In this document: piece by piece, positions 25,564-33,816 of the stretch
Position numbering within the stretch: position 1 is the first letter of the stretch
Layout: every line of letters begins with the position of its first letter
DNA from: UBA1672 sp050633645
Lineage (GTDB): Bacteria; Pseudomonadota; Alphaproteobacteria; Micavibrionales; Micavibrionaceae
DNA: 64,000 nt
NCBI GenBank assembly: GCA_050633645.1
Contig: JBOEGX010000002.1
Span: forward strand, 620,001 to 684,000
Direction of reading: 5' to 3'
Position numbers and translations under genes: made by a program
Notes under the pieces: model-generated
Told to the model about the DNA's origin: nothing
What the model saw: only the letters and a program-made list of their open reading frames with translations
Database searches by the model: none

Positions 25564-26547
25564 CTATACAGGCGCAGCATCATTGTCAGCACTTAAATCT
25601 TCGGACGGTGCGAATAATGATACATAGCCACTTAATGCTTTCTGCATTCTGGTGCGTCCAATTTCAGGGGTATCTAACCCAGAGGGTAGCAGAGTTTGCC
25701 CGTTTATTTTATTTTGAGGGGTTATGTTGATATTTTGTCCGACATCACCTGCAACCCAATTTAAAACAGGGCGGCATGCCTGTGTAAGCATATGATTAAG
25801 CCCTAGGTATGCTTTTTCTTGAGATGGATGCATTTTGGTAAGGTTTTGCAATTTATCAGGGGGCAAGAGAGTTTCAATGGTTGCAATATATCTAAGGGCT
25901 TTGATTTCATTTGAAAAGCCAAATATTGCCGTATTTACATTGTGAATATTATCGTAAAATTTGGCAATAGAGGTGTTTTTGTTTCCGTGAATTGTATAAA
26001 TAAAATCCGCTTTGTTTTTATAATTCTCAATTTTTTTGCCGTCATCATCCCTGAAATGGAAAGATGTTATTGTAAATTCATCAATAAATTCATGAGTTTC
26101 CTGATCTTCTGGAACGCCATTATCAACCAAATATTTTCTTAGGTCTTTTGGCCAATATCCAAAATCTTCCCCCATATCATGAGAGAGAATAAGGCTTAAA
26201 ACGCGATCAGGGTCATCAACCTGCATACCGTCTTCCAAATCACGGATAAACATAATGGCCTGAAGTACCTCATGCGACGCATTTGGCATACCATCACGTC
26301 GAAATTCTTTACCGCCTGATTTTTCCTTTAAAAGAAGATCGAGCAGGGCTTCGTTCCGCGGACAGCTATTATCCTCTATCCATGATCGCAGCTCACCGAC
26401 AAGCGAATCAAAGTTTTTGGAGACATCTTCTTCACTGCTATAGAGGCCTGAAGCTTGAAGGCGATCCGCCAAAAGCGTATAAGACCCTACGCCATTCGCG
26501 CCATTGTCATTTTTAGGAAATGAGTTTTTTAAATTTGACCCAGCCAT
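25564..26547 (-). CDS. Divergent HD-domain protein resembling (p)ppGpp hydrolases (SpoT/MESH1-like)
   Basis: 327 residues, not closely like any family member I know, but the residue pattern of the stringent-response hydrolase fold is complete. Arg83 and His92 in RRDGMPNASHEVLQ align with R-x-SGEPYxxH of Rel/SpoT (nine apart in both). His123-Asp124 with Glu127-Asp128 in LSHDMGEDFG match LLHDxxED. Asp199 and Asn203 in KFYDNIHNVNT match K-x-x-DRxHN, four apart. No synthetase, TGS or ACT domain follows, so it would be a small alarmone-type hydrolase or another HD phosphohydrolase. The N-terminal 75 residues and the C-terminal ~60 are extra and low complexity. It lies between dapD (103 bases upstream) and dapE (11 bases downstream) in one orientation, so probably co-transcribed with dapE. 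The window also has a full rsh gene. The fold call is fairly safe; the substrate is inference. Confidence 0.7.
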   Translation of the reverse strand: MAGSNLKNSFPKNDNGANGVGSYTLLADRLQASGLYSSEEDVSKNFDSLVGELRSWIEDNSCPRNEALLDLLLKEKSGGKEFRRDGMPNASHEVLQAIMFIRDLEDGMQVDDPDRVLSLILSHDMGEDFGYWPKDLRKYLVDNGVPEDQETHEFIDEFTITSFHFRDDDGKKIENYKNKADFIYTIHGNKNTSIAKFYDNIHNVNTAIFGFSNEIKALRYIATIETLLPPDKLQNLTKMHPSQEKAYLGLNHMLTQACRPVLNWVAGDVGQNINITPQNKINGQTLLPSGLDTPEIGRTRMQKALSGYVSLFAPSEDLSADNDAAPV

Positions 26548-26650
26548 TATTAAAAGCTTTTATTTTATTCAACCTGTGCTTTTCTACACTGTTTTATAGG
26601 AAAATGCAAAAAATATGTAAATATTAGTGATGCCTAATGCGCCGCAGCAT

Positions 26651-27502
26651 TTAATCGCGCAGCAATTCATTCACGCCTGTCTTACTGCGTGTGCGTTCAT
26701 CCACGCGTTTTACAATCACCGCACAGGCCAAAGATGGTGCAGGTTGTCCATTGCCCATAGTCTTGCTTGATGGCAATGTTCCTGGAATAACGACCGAATA
26801 CGATGGTACACGACCTTGGAAAATTTCACCCGTTTCGCGGTCGATAATTTTGGTTGATGCGCCCAAGAACACACCCATGGAAATCACTGAGCCTTTTTCA
26901 ACGACAACACCCTCGGCAACTTCAGAGCGCGCACCGATAAATACGTTATCCTCGATGATCACAGGTTCAGCCTGTAGCGGTTCAAGTACGCCGCCAATAC
27001 CAACGCCGCCTGAAATGTGGCAATTCGCGCCAATCTGCGCGCATGATCCAACCGTTGACCATGTGTCAATCATCGTGCCTTCCCCGACATAGGCACCAAC
27101 ATTAAGGAAACACGGCATTAAAACCGCATTCGGCGCAACATAGGCAGAGTGACGGACGATAGAATCAGGAACTGCGCGAAACGCCGCTTTTTTAAATTCC
27201 TCCTCACCCCATCCGACAAACTTGCTATCCACTTTATCGAACCAGTTTGCCTGACCCGGCCCCCCTGAAATAACCCGATTGGCGTTTAAACGAAAGGAAA
27301 GAAGAACCGCCTTTTTAAGCCACTGATGAACCACCCAACCTGTATCAGACGGGGACGCAACCCGCTCTTCGCCGCTATCCAAAAGCGCAAGAGCTTCGGT
27401 CACCGCCTCGCGCACTTCGCCCGTTGTCGCGGTGGATACGCTATCGCGCTCATCCCATGCTTTTTCGATTACGGTCTGGAGCTGTTGAATAGTCGTTGTC
27501 AT
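26651..27502 (-). CDS. dapD: 2,3,4,5-tetrahydropyridine-2,6-dicarboxylate N-succinyltransferase
   Basis: 283 residues. Succinylates tetrahydrodipicolinate in the lysine/diaminopimelate route. N-terminal helical domain begins LQTVIEKAWDERDSVS (8-23); the C-terminal half is a left-handed beta-helix with hexapeptide repeats such as VGAYVGEGTMIDTWSTVGS, AQIGANCHISGGVGIGGVLE and VFIGARSEVAEGVVVEKGS. Length and motifs fit the proteobacterial trimeric enzyme. It starts the minus-strand run dapD-HD protein-dapE. Confidence 0.96.
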   Translation of the reverse strand: MTTTIQQLQTVIEKAWDERDSVSTATTGEVREAVTEALALLDSGEERVASPSDTGWVVHQWLKKAVLLSFRLNANRVISGGPGQANWFDKVDSKFVGWGEEEFKKAAFRAVPDSIVRHSAYVAPNAVLMPCFLNVGAYVGEGTMIDTWSTVGSCAQIGANCHISGGVGIGGVLEPLQAEPVIIEDNVFIGARSEVAEGVVVEKGSVISMGVFLGASTKIIDRETGEIFQGRVPSYSVVIPGTLPSSKTMGNGQPAPSLACAVIVKRVDERTRSKTGVNELLRD

Positions 27503-27584
27503 GGCGTTTATCTCTTTATAATTTGTGATTGATCATAATAATTTCGTTGCAATTCACCATGAAGAGCGTGCAAAATCAAGCACT

Positions 27585-28556
27585 ATGAAAGAAAAACCCG
27601 CAAAAAAAAGCCGTAAGTGCACAATAGAATGGAGTGCGTCACCCCCCGAAAATTGGATGCTATGTTTCGAATCTGTTCAAAAATCATCGCTATTGCAGTC
27701 CTTTTCTTATTTGCAGGCCATGGCAAAAACCAATAATCAGTGTATACGATACGGCGCGATTGAAATAAACGGAGTGCAGGCGGGGCTGTGTGCTATCCTT
27801 GAAGCAGGTCTTATCAAAAATGCAGTGCATGCCGTGATGCTCGATCAAGGCCCTCTATGGTTTGAAGGTTTCGGCAATGAGGATGACTTCGCGAGGTTTG
27901 TGGCAGAGTTTAGAAGGAGATTCCCAAAACGATTTGGGCGGCGTACGCGGTTTATTCCCCTGATTGAACATTCCCCAATCGTAGAGGATATATTAACCGA
28001 AAATGGCTTCAAGCCACAAAGCGCGCCATATAAAACAATTTGGATGGATACGCGCCTGCCCATCGAGATTTTACGCAAAAACCTACATAAAAGATGGCGT
28101 AATGCATTGAATAAGGCCGAAAAACGCAATCTTGATATCGTCTGGAGCGCCGGCGGAACAAACCTTGGTTGGCTTGTTGAAAATTATATCGAGGATAAAA
28201 ATAGAAGGAATTATGCGGGCACATCGTTAAAAACCCTGATGGCGTTGATTTCCGAATTCTCCCGTGGGCAAAATCTTCTCATTGGCACTGCTGTCTTGGA
28301 TGGCGCGCCGATTGCGTCTATATTAATTTTTATTCATGGGACAAGCGCCACCTATCAGATTGGATATACCAATGACGCAGGGCGTGAAAATTGCGCGCAT
28401 CACCTGTTGTTATGGAATGCGGTGCAGCGGTTAAAAGAAGGACATATACATGATTTCGATTTGGGCGGGATTAATGACGAAGACGCAAAAGGCGTGCGAG
28501 ATTTTAAAATCGGTATGGGGGGGAATCTCTTCGAAGGCCCTGGTCTTTGGGTTTAG
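27585..28556 (+). CDS. FemAB/GNAT-fold aminoacyl- or acyltransferase-like protein
   Basis: 323 residues from the ATG at 27585; a GTG 20 codons upstream is the other possible start and neither has a good ribosome site. The protein has the two-lobed GNAT architecture of FemAB/lipid-II-interpeptide-bridge and BioF2-like families. Visible blocks: LLQSFSYLQAMAKT (a Q-x-x-x-W-like start), GPLWFEGFGNEDDFARF, KTIWMDTRLPIEILRKNLHKRWRNALNKAEKRN (the K-x-R-R-x-I/L-K-A motif), then ASILIFIHGTSATYQIGYTND and HHLLLWNAVQRLKEGHIHDFDLGGI (the Y-x-x-G and FDLGG motifs). Such proteins attach amino acids or acyl groups to cell-wall precursors or peptides; the substrate here is unknown. Its 3' end overlaps the next gene by 86 bases. 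Confidence 0.78.
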   Translation: MKEKPAKKSRKCTIEWSASPPENWMLCFESVQKSSLLQSFSYLQAMAKTNNQCIRYGAIEINGVQAGLCAILEAGLIKNAVHAVMLDQGPLWFEGFGNEDDFARFVAEFRRRFPKRFGRRTRFIPLIEHSPIVEDILTENGFKPQSAPYKTIWMDTRLPIEILRKNLHKRWRNALNKAEKRNLDIVWSAGGTNLGWLVENYIEDKNRRNYAGTSLKTLMALISEFSRGQNLLIGTAVLDGAPIASILIFIHGTSATYQIGYTNDAGRENCAHHLLLWNAVQRLKEGHIHDFDLGGINDEDAKGVRDFKIGMGGNLFEGPGLWV

Positions 28557-29361
28557 CCTATTGCTCTGCGCGCCTGCACAGGCGGCTGATTACAATCTTC
28601 AAAAAATGAATTACGATGTGTATGCGGGCGGTATTCATGCGGTCAAGGCCGACATGATCCTCGATTACACGAAAAACGGGCGTTATTCCATGGTGTTTGG
28701 CGCGGAGACACGTGGGCTTCTCGGCTCTCTTGCGCCGTGGTCAGGTACGTTTGAATCCAATGGTTGGATTTTGGCGGGGCGAAAGCTCACCCCTGAAATT
28801 CATGAATCCATCGCTATGTGGCGCGATGAAAAGGAAATCAAAACGTATAACTATGACAAGGATAAGGGTTTTGTTGATATAACCACCACCTATGTCGGGA
28901 AAAAGCCGAAAATCGAAATCCCCGAAAGTGAATTGACCAAGGATACAATCGATGCCCTCACTGCGACAATGCGTGTGATGGAGCATGTGTCCGATGGTGG
29001 TCAGTGCGAAGGTGAAAGCGAAGTTTTTGACGGAAAACGTCGCTATAAATTGATTTATAAACACACAGGCTTCGTGCAGCTCGAAAAAACGCGCTATAAT
29101 GCCTATAGCGGCCCCGCCGCCGAATGCACCGTAGAGGTGCAGCCCGTCGCAGGGCGATGGCACAAAAAGCCGCGCGGATGGCTCTCAATCCAAGAGCAAG
29201 GCCGCGATCGTGGCACAATGCCGACCGTCTGGATGGCACAAGTCGTCCCCAACGCCGTTGTCATTCCCGTGCGCGTGCGCGTCAAAACGGCGTATGGCAC
29301 GCTGTTCATGCATATGACAAAATATGAGAGCGGGAAAACGGTGCTTGTGCCGTTGGATTAG
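28471..29361 (+). CDS. Exported DUF3108 domain protein
   Basis: 296 residues from the ATG at 28471, which overlaps the end of the previous gene by 86 bases; GGGAT lies just before. A signal peptide with hydrophobic run ALVFGFSLLLCAPAQA is followed by NYDVYAGGIHAVKADMIL (the conserved opening of DUF3108 proteins, which are beta-barrel-like periplasmic proteins of unknown role). The family tail includes a Cys pair (GGQCEGESEVFDGKRRYKL and AECTVEVQPVAGRW). Its last 40 bases are repeated at 30202-30241. Family moderate to good, function unknown. Confidence 0.8.
   Translation, partial: LMTKTQKACEILKSVWGGISSKALVFGFSLLLCAPAQAADYNLQKMNYDVYAGGIHAVKADMILDYTKNGRYSMVFGAETRGLLGSLAPWSGTFESNGWILAGRKLTPEIHESIAMWRDEKEIKTYNYDKDKGFVDITTTYVGKKPKIEIPESELTKDTIDALTATMRVMEHVSDGGQCEGESEVFDGKRRYKLIYKHTGFVQLEKTRYNAYSGPAAECTVEVQPVAGRWHKKPRGWLSIQEQGRDRGTMPTVWMAQVVPNAVVIPVRVRVKTAYGTLFMHMTKYESGKTVLVPLD
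29321..29360 (+). repeat. 40-bp direct repeat, copy 1 (3' end of the DUF3108 gene)
   Basis: Matches 30202-30241 at 38 of 40 positions, including GGTGCTTGTGCCGTTGGATT. The copies flank an 881-bp unit holding the DUF4197 gene. Confidence 0.85.
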
Positions 29362-29422
29362 GTATAGGCCCCCCTATGTTTAATAATTCAATACGTAAAA
29401 TAATGAAAAAAGGATAATATAA

Positions 29423-30184
29423 ATGAAGAAGATCGCTTTAACAGTATTAGTGCCTTGTATGTTGTTTGTTGCGAATGATGCACAGGCTCAGGACTGGTGG
29501 GATAAGGCCAAAAACATCCTGAATTCTGAACTGGGTAAGGAGGCTGTGCAATCTGTAGGTGGGCAAGCCTCAAGCCTTACAAATAATGACATTGTTGCAG
29601 GCCTGAAAGAGGCTCTTCAAATTGGTACGCAGCATGTAACGAGCCAGCTTGGCGCACAAAATGGTTTTAATCTTGATCCGCAAATCCATATTCCGCTTCC
29701 GCCAGTGCTTGCGCGGGTTGATAAGGTGGTATCAGCCGTCGGGATGGGCTCTCTTACAGATGATTTGGAGTTGCGCCTTAATCGGGCAGCTGAGGCCGCC
29801 ACTCCCAAAGCGAAAGAGCTTTTCATTGATGCGATTCAGCAAATGACCATTGAGGATGCAAAAAACATCCTTGTTGGCTCTGATAACGATGCCGCCACGC
29901 AATATCTTCGGCGCACAATGGGGGCTGGGCTTGAAAAAGAAATGCAGCCAATCGTAGAAAACGCAATGGCTAATGCGGGCGCTGTGCAGGCTTATGATAG
30001 CCTTAAGGAGCAATACAGCCCACTTTCTTTCATGCCTGATGTTAAGGCCAGCTTGAATGACTATGTGGTGGGTAAGGCAATGGATGGTATCTTTTATTAT
30101 GTCGCCCGCGAAGAGGCTGAGATCAGAGAAAACCCTGAAAAAAGAACGACAGATTTGCTGAAAAAAGTGTTTTCTTCTAAGTGA
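29423..30184 (+). CDS. Exported DUF4197 domain protein
   Basis: 253 residues. Signal peptide about 1-22 ending in NDAQAQ. The mature sequence follows the DUF4197 pattern closely: LKEALQIGTQHVTSQLG, NLDPQIHIPLPPVLARV, then LELRLNRAAEAATPKAKELFIDAIQQM and ILVGSDNDAATQYLRR. It is a helical periplasmic protein whose function in the family is unknown. AAAGGA lies eight bases before the ATG. The whole gene is bracketed by a 40-bp direct repeat, so it looks inserted between its neighbours. Confidence 0.85.
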   Translation: MKKIALTVLVPCMLFVANDAQAQDWWDKAKNILNSELGKEAVQSVGGQASSLTNNDIVAGLKEALQIGTQHVTSQLGAQNGFNLDPQIHIPLPPVLARVDKVVSAVGMGSLTDDLELRLNRAAEAATPKAKELFIDAIQQMTIEDAKNILVGSDNDAATQYLRRTMGAGLEKEMQPIVENAMANAGAVQAYDSLKEQYSPLSFMPDVKASLNDYVVGKAMDGIFYYVAREEAEIRENPEKRTTDLLKKVFSSK

Positions 30185-30201
30185 TTGAGACTTGCTTAAT
30201 G

Positions 30202-30241
30202 AAAATGAGAGCGGGGAAACGGTGCTTGTGCCGTTGGATTA
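30202..30241 (+). repeat. 40-bp direct repeat, copy 2
   Basis: Copy of 29321-29360, lying 23 bases before the ATG of the next gene. Copy 2 is not in a gene by my reading, so it is a leftover of the 3' end of the DUF3108 gene. Confidence 0.85.
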
Positions 30242-30264
30242 ATCAAAAAAGAAGGAATTATTTC

Positions 30265-30912
30265 ATGTTGAAAATTATATTGGCATCTGCCATTTTTATG
30301 TCTTTTGCGGCGTCCACCCTCGCGCAGGCAGGGTTTCTTGATGATTTAGGCGGTGCGCTTGATAATGCGGCAAAGGATTTGGAACAGGCCATTGACGGCG
30401 ATGTTGCAGAAGAAGAGCAAGAGCAAGAGCAAGCCGTGGCACCTGCTGAAACGCTAAAATCACTCGACGTGGTTGAGGGCGATCTATGGCATGAGGCGCG
30501 TTTCCAATGGGGGCAGATTTACGACCCGAAAACTGTGAAATACATTAAGGCAGATGTGACCTGTGACGGACATATGGATTATGTCGCGCATCGCCTGAAC
30601 GAAGACAATCCCGATGGCCCGTTTTATAACATCATGGTGGTCACGCGTGAGGGCGGAAATTTAACATCAGAAGGCGTATCCCTTTCCTTTGATAGCACGC
30701 GGCAAGATGCGTTATGCGGAAGTGCCCACGTGGCGGTATCGGTAGAGCATTGGGATGAAGGGCAAATTGACGCCGCCATGGGTGGATGGGAAGGCATCTG
30801 CACCGAGGCCATCCGCGTTGATGACAATATGTGCGACGCTCCGCGCTATTTCTGGCGCACAAATCTCTCCCCCGAAGACAACCACCCCCGCCTGATGTTT
30901 TTCAGGAATTAG
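30265..30912 (+). CDS. Exported protein of unknown function
   Basis: 215 residues from the ATG at 30265 (AGGA nine bases upstream); a start 28 codons earlier reads through the repeat copy and would ruin the signal peptide. Signal peptide about 1-20 ending in TLAQAG. Residues ~45-60 are a Glu/Gln run (EEEQEQEQEQ). The following soluble domain has a regular pattern: WHEARFQWGQIYDPKTVKY, then TCDGHMDYVAHRL, VVTREGG, ALCGSAHVAVSVEHW, and a Cys-containing GICTEAIRVDDNMCDAPRYFW. The five Cys of the mature part suggest disulfides in the periplasm. I do not recognise the family. Confidence 0.7.
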   Translation: MLKIILASAIFMSFAASTLAQAGFLDDLGGALDNAAKDLEQAIDGDVAEEEQEQEQAVAPAETLKSLDVVEGDLWHEARFQWGQIYDPKTVKYIKADVTCDGHMDYVAHRLNEDNPDGPFYNIMVVTREGGNLTSEGVSLSFDSTRQDALCGSAHVAVSVEHWDEGQIDAAMGGWEGICTEAIRVDDNMCDAPRYFWRTNLSPEDNHPRLMFFRN

Positions 30913-30970
30913 TGGAGATTTCGAACTTAAAGTGTTTTTAGGAAGGGTGATAAAGGGTAAGGTATGGGAA

Positions 30971-31549
30971 ATGACGATAAATAAAACGTTTTTAAAATAT
31001 TGCCAGTATGGTGATTTTGAAAAGTTAGATACTCTGTTACGAGACAATGATATAGATATAAATTGCCAAGATGAAGATGGCTGCACAGGCCTTCATCTTG
31101 CTATAGGAGGTAAATATAGAGAAATTGTCAACTTACTGACTAAGGAACAAGCCAGTTTCCACATTAAGGATAATGACGGCTATTCTGCATTTCATTGGGC
31201 GGTATTTTCAGGTGAAAAACATTTCCTAAATGTGGTTTATCAACACAATAAAGATATAGAAGACCCCGACAAAGATGGCAATTTCCCAATTCATCTTTGT
31301 GTTACCCATAGAGAATTTAATTCTCTCGTGTGGATGATAGAAAAAGGCAGTAATATAAACGTACAAGATGCTGATGGATTCACAGCATTGCATCTCGCAG
31401 CTGCATTTAATCTAATTGAATATGGCAAAGCTATTATTAGCGCTTATGCAGACACCACTATTATCAATAACAAAGGCGAAACACCTTTTGAGACGGCCAC
31501 CCGAACTGAGAACATTGAATTCGCAAATTGGTTAAAATCCATTGAATAA
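30971..31549 (+). CDS. Ankyrin repeat protein
   Basis: 192 residues from the ATG at 30971 (AAGG eight bases upstream); a GTG at 30932 has no ribosome site. About five ankyrin repeats can be read, such as DEDGCTGLHLAIGGKYREIV (35-54), DNDGYSAFHWAVFSGEKHFL (68-87), DKDGNFPIHLCVTHREFNSL and DADGFTALHLAAAFNLIEYG, each with the G-x-T/S-x-LH signature. There is no signal peptide or other domain, so it is probably a cytosolic protein-binding module. Its base composition is lower in G+C than the flanking genes, consistent with recent acquisition. Confidence 0.87.
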   Translation: MTINKTFLKYCQYGDFEKLDTLLRDNDIDINCQDEDGCTGLHLAIGGKYREIVNLLTKEQASFHIKDNDGYSAFHWAVFSGEKHFLNVVYQHNKDIEDPDKDGNFPIHLCVTHREFNSLVWMIEKGSNINVQDADGFTALHLAAAFNLIEYGKAIISAYADTTIINNKGETPFETATRTENIEFANWLKSIE

Positions 31550-31669
31550 AAAAGCGTGATCTATATGTCATTTCCCGTAAGTAATATTATCGCTTTATTA
31601 CTGCTTTTTACGCAAAAGGTTGCTTTTTTACCCCTTTGGCTGTATGGTGGAGATGTAAGGAGAATAATT

Positions 31670-31888
31670 ATGGCGACAACAATTAAATTATCAGATGAGA
31701 TTGTTAATGAGGCAAAGCGTTATGCGGCAGTTTATAGCCGCTCAACCCCGAAACAGATTGAGTATTGGTCGAATATTGGTAAAATCGCAGAAGAAAATCC
31801 TGACTTATCGTATAATTTCATCAAAGATATCTTACTTGCTAAAGCTGAATTGGCAGATAATCAGGTAACACCATATGAGTTTGGTTGA
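31670..31888 (+). CDS. ParD-like antitoxin
   Basis: 72 residues from the ATG at 31670, with AAGGAG nine bases upstream. The N-terminus MATTIKLSDEIVNEAKRYA resembles a ribbon-helix-helix DNA-binding segment, and the following STPKQIEYWSNIGKIAEENP matches the ParD-like antitoxin family. The C-terminal helical part (about 48-72) would wrap the toxin. Antitoxins of this type bind their toxin and repress the shared promoter. The stop overlaps the possible start of the toxin gene. Confidence 0.8.
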   Translation: MATTIKLSDEIVNEAKRYAAVYSRSTPKQIEYWSNIGKIAEENPDLSYNFIKDILLAKAELADNQVTPYEFG

Positions 31889-31893
31889 TACTT

Positions 31894-32166
31894 ATGAATA
31901 TAGTTCAGACGTCTAGTTTTAATAAAATTGTTAAAAAACTTCATAAAAATCAAAAAAGGGATCTCGATAAAGCCGTTAAAGAAATTATTGAGAATCCGAG
32001 TATTGGTGATGAAAAGGTCGGTGATCTGTCTGGTGTGTCTGTTTATAAATTTAAAATGGTTAAACAGCTAACTCTTCTTGCGTATAAATATGAAGATCAA
32101 ACAATTACACTCACATTACTTGCTTTGGGCACGCATGAAAATTTTTACCGCGACCTTAAAAAGTAA
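31894..32166 (+). CDS. RelE/ParE-superfamily toxin
   Basis: 90 residues from the ATG at 31894; a TTG at 31885 overlapping the antitoxin stop is the alternative. The sequence has the small RelE/HigB-like fold signature: helices FNKIVKKLHKNQKRDLDKAVKEI, a loop NPSIGDEKVGDLSGVSVYKFKM, then beta strands TLLAYKYEDQTITLTLLALGTHENFYRDLKK. The basic start and the terminal GxHxxFYRDLK segment match RelE-type mRNA interferases and gyrase poisons; which one is not clear. Together with 31670 it forms a complete type II toxin-antitoxin pair. Confidence 0.82.
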   Translation: MNIVQTSSFNKIVKKLHKNQKRDLDKAVKEIIENPSIGDEKVGDLSGVSVYKFKMVKQLTLLAYKYEDQTITLTLLALGTHENFYRDLKK

Positions 32167-32239
32167 CGTTAAACACAATGAGTTTCTGCAATATCCATGG
32201 TTAGAGTTTTCATGCTGCACAACACTCCGCACTTAAACC

Positions 32240-33064
32240 CTAAACCAACTCAATAAACCCCGGTGAGATTGTGATGAGGCGTTGTTTATACAGGCTGCCT
32301 ATGGCGCGTTTGAAGTTTTTCTTGCTCACCCGAAAAGTGTCGAAAATTTCCTCTGGCGGGCTTTTATCGGATAGGTCGATCCGCCCGTTTTCCGCGCGGA
32401 GCTGCGCCAGAATTTGTGCCTCCAACGCGTCTCGGCTCTCACTGTCGAGGGCATTGATATTAAGGTCAATCTTCCCGTCATCCCGAATGCCTTTAACCCA
32501 ACCCTTCATTCGCGTGCCAAGCTGCAACGCTTGCGAAAGCTCACTGTGATAGATCAGGCCGAGCTGCGTTTGGTTAATCACGGCTTTATATCCCAAATCA
32601 TTTTTATCCGCGATCAAAAGCTCAACCTGCTCGCCTTCCTTCAAATCTCCCTGATCTTCATCCAAATAATGATAGAGCAAGGTCGAAGCCATCGGACGCC
32701 CTTTTTTATCAAGAAACACATGCGCGACACAATAATCGCCCTCATCAATGTAATAGGCTTGCTCTGATCGTGGCAGGAACAAATCCTTCGGCAGTCCCCA
32801 ATCAAGAAATGCACCGTCTTCGCCGCTTGAAACAACCTCTAAATTCGCGCATTCCCCGACCTTAACAAAGGCAGGGTTAAGGCTCGCCACAACGCGCTCT
32901 GATTTATCGCGATAAAGGAAAACTTCAATCTCATCATCTTCATGGATATTTTTCCGTGCATCAAGCAGATATATATCGCCATACTCTTCCCCGCCCTCAA
33001 GGAAAACCCCGTCTTTGCCCGCTTCGATAACGCTCAAGACGTTCATTTGATAAAGATTAGGCAT
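32240..33064 (-). CDS. CvfB/YitL-like S1-domain RNA-binding protein
   Basis: 274 residues. CvfB-family proteins carry three S1-like OB folds and a C-terminal winged helix, and bind RNA to tune gene expression (first described as a virulence regulator in Staphylococcus). Here three repeated OB-like units are seen: KDGVFLEGGEEYGDIYLLDARKN (about 16-38), GEDGAFLDWGLPKDLFLPRSEQ (about 81-102) and the later KGWVKGIRDDGKIDLNIN. The last 50 residues (KSPPEEIFDTFRVSKKNFKRAIGSLYKQRL) make the winged helix. Family fairly safe. Upstream the minus-strand start is followed by a gene-free stretch to 33268. Confidence 0.85.
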   Translation of the reverse strand: MPNLYQMNVLSVIEAGKDGVFLEGGEEYGDIYLLDARKNIHEDDEIEVFLYRDKSERVVASLNPAFVKVGECANLEVVSSGEDGAFLDWGLPKDLFLPRSEQAYYIDEGDYCVAHVFLDKKGRPMASTLLYHYLDEDQGDLKEGEQVELLIADKNDLGYKAVINQTQLGLIYHSELSQALQLGTRMKGWVKGIRDDGKIDLNINALDSESRDALEAQILAQLRAENGRIDLSDKSPPEEIFDTFRVSKKNFKRAIGSLYKQRLITISPGFIELV

Positions 33065-33267
33065 TGCGTGTATCCGTTGTTAAAGGGGTGAAACCGTGAT
33101 TGATTACATAATGCAAAATCACCGCGATGGGAATGTTTAATATTTTTTATGCTTGATATTTACGATGTCTAACGTGAAAATAATTATTGTAGAGTGATGG
33201 GGCAAGGCATAGGAAATGCCTGTTTTTGAGCCAAGCGGATATTGATGATTAGATGAAGGGTGTTAAT

Positions 33268-33651
33268 ATGAAAAACAAAATGGACCCAGCTTTACGAGAA
33301 GAATTAAAAAAAAATTTCCGCAATAATCTCTTAGAAACTTTAGAATTAATATCTTCAAAAAAAGATCAGCTGGAATATCAAAAAAACGTTCCTGTCGCTT
33401 ATGTATCTGCGGAAATTTTTTGTTGGTGGGAAGATGATTATCAAATACCAAAGAACGAAGATTGGTACCAAGAGGCGTTTTCAAAAGGGGAGCTGGAAAT
33501 ATTAGCGGAGTTCGATAAGGAATTTGAAATTGTTGCAAATAAAACACCCGATAATCTACCGGACATAGAAGAATTTGTACTTACTCCTGAATGGCGGGAG
33601 CTGTCTTCAGCGGCTAAGGCTGCACTAAAAAAATTGGTGAGTTTAGGATAA
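33268..33651 (+). CDS. Protein of unknown function
   Basis: 127 residues from the ATG at 33268 (AAGGG seven bases upstream); an ATG five codons upstream is in the same frame. Charged and Lys/Glu-rich, with no signal peptide or membrane segment. Recognisable blocks are MDPALREELKKNFRNNLLETL (a helix), YVSAEIFCWWEDDYQIPKNEDWY (an aromatic/acidic loop) and the C-terminal LTPEWRELSSAAKAALKKL. No family known to me. Isolated on the plus strand, it precedes glmU by 165 bases. Confidence 0.6.
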   Translation: MKNKMDPALREELKKNFRNNLLETLELISSKKDQLEYQKNVPVAYVSAEIFCWWEDDYQIPKNEDWYQEAFSKGELEILAEFDKEFEIVANKTPDNLPDIEEFVLTPEWRELSSAAKAALKKLVSLG

Positions 33652-33816
33652 CCCATTAATTTCCGTAATGTTTATTATAAGGATTAACGTTACCTTGATA
33701 GATGACAACAGAAGTTAAAATTGGCATGAACTCCAACAACTCACCATAAACAAGATTGTATTTGCACGAATTTCCCTTTAAAAATGCAGGTGAACAAACA
33801 AACCTGAGAAAACATC

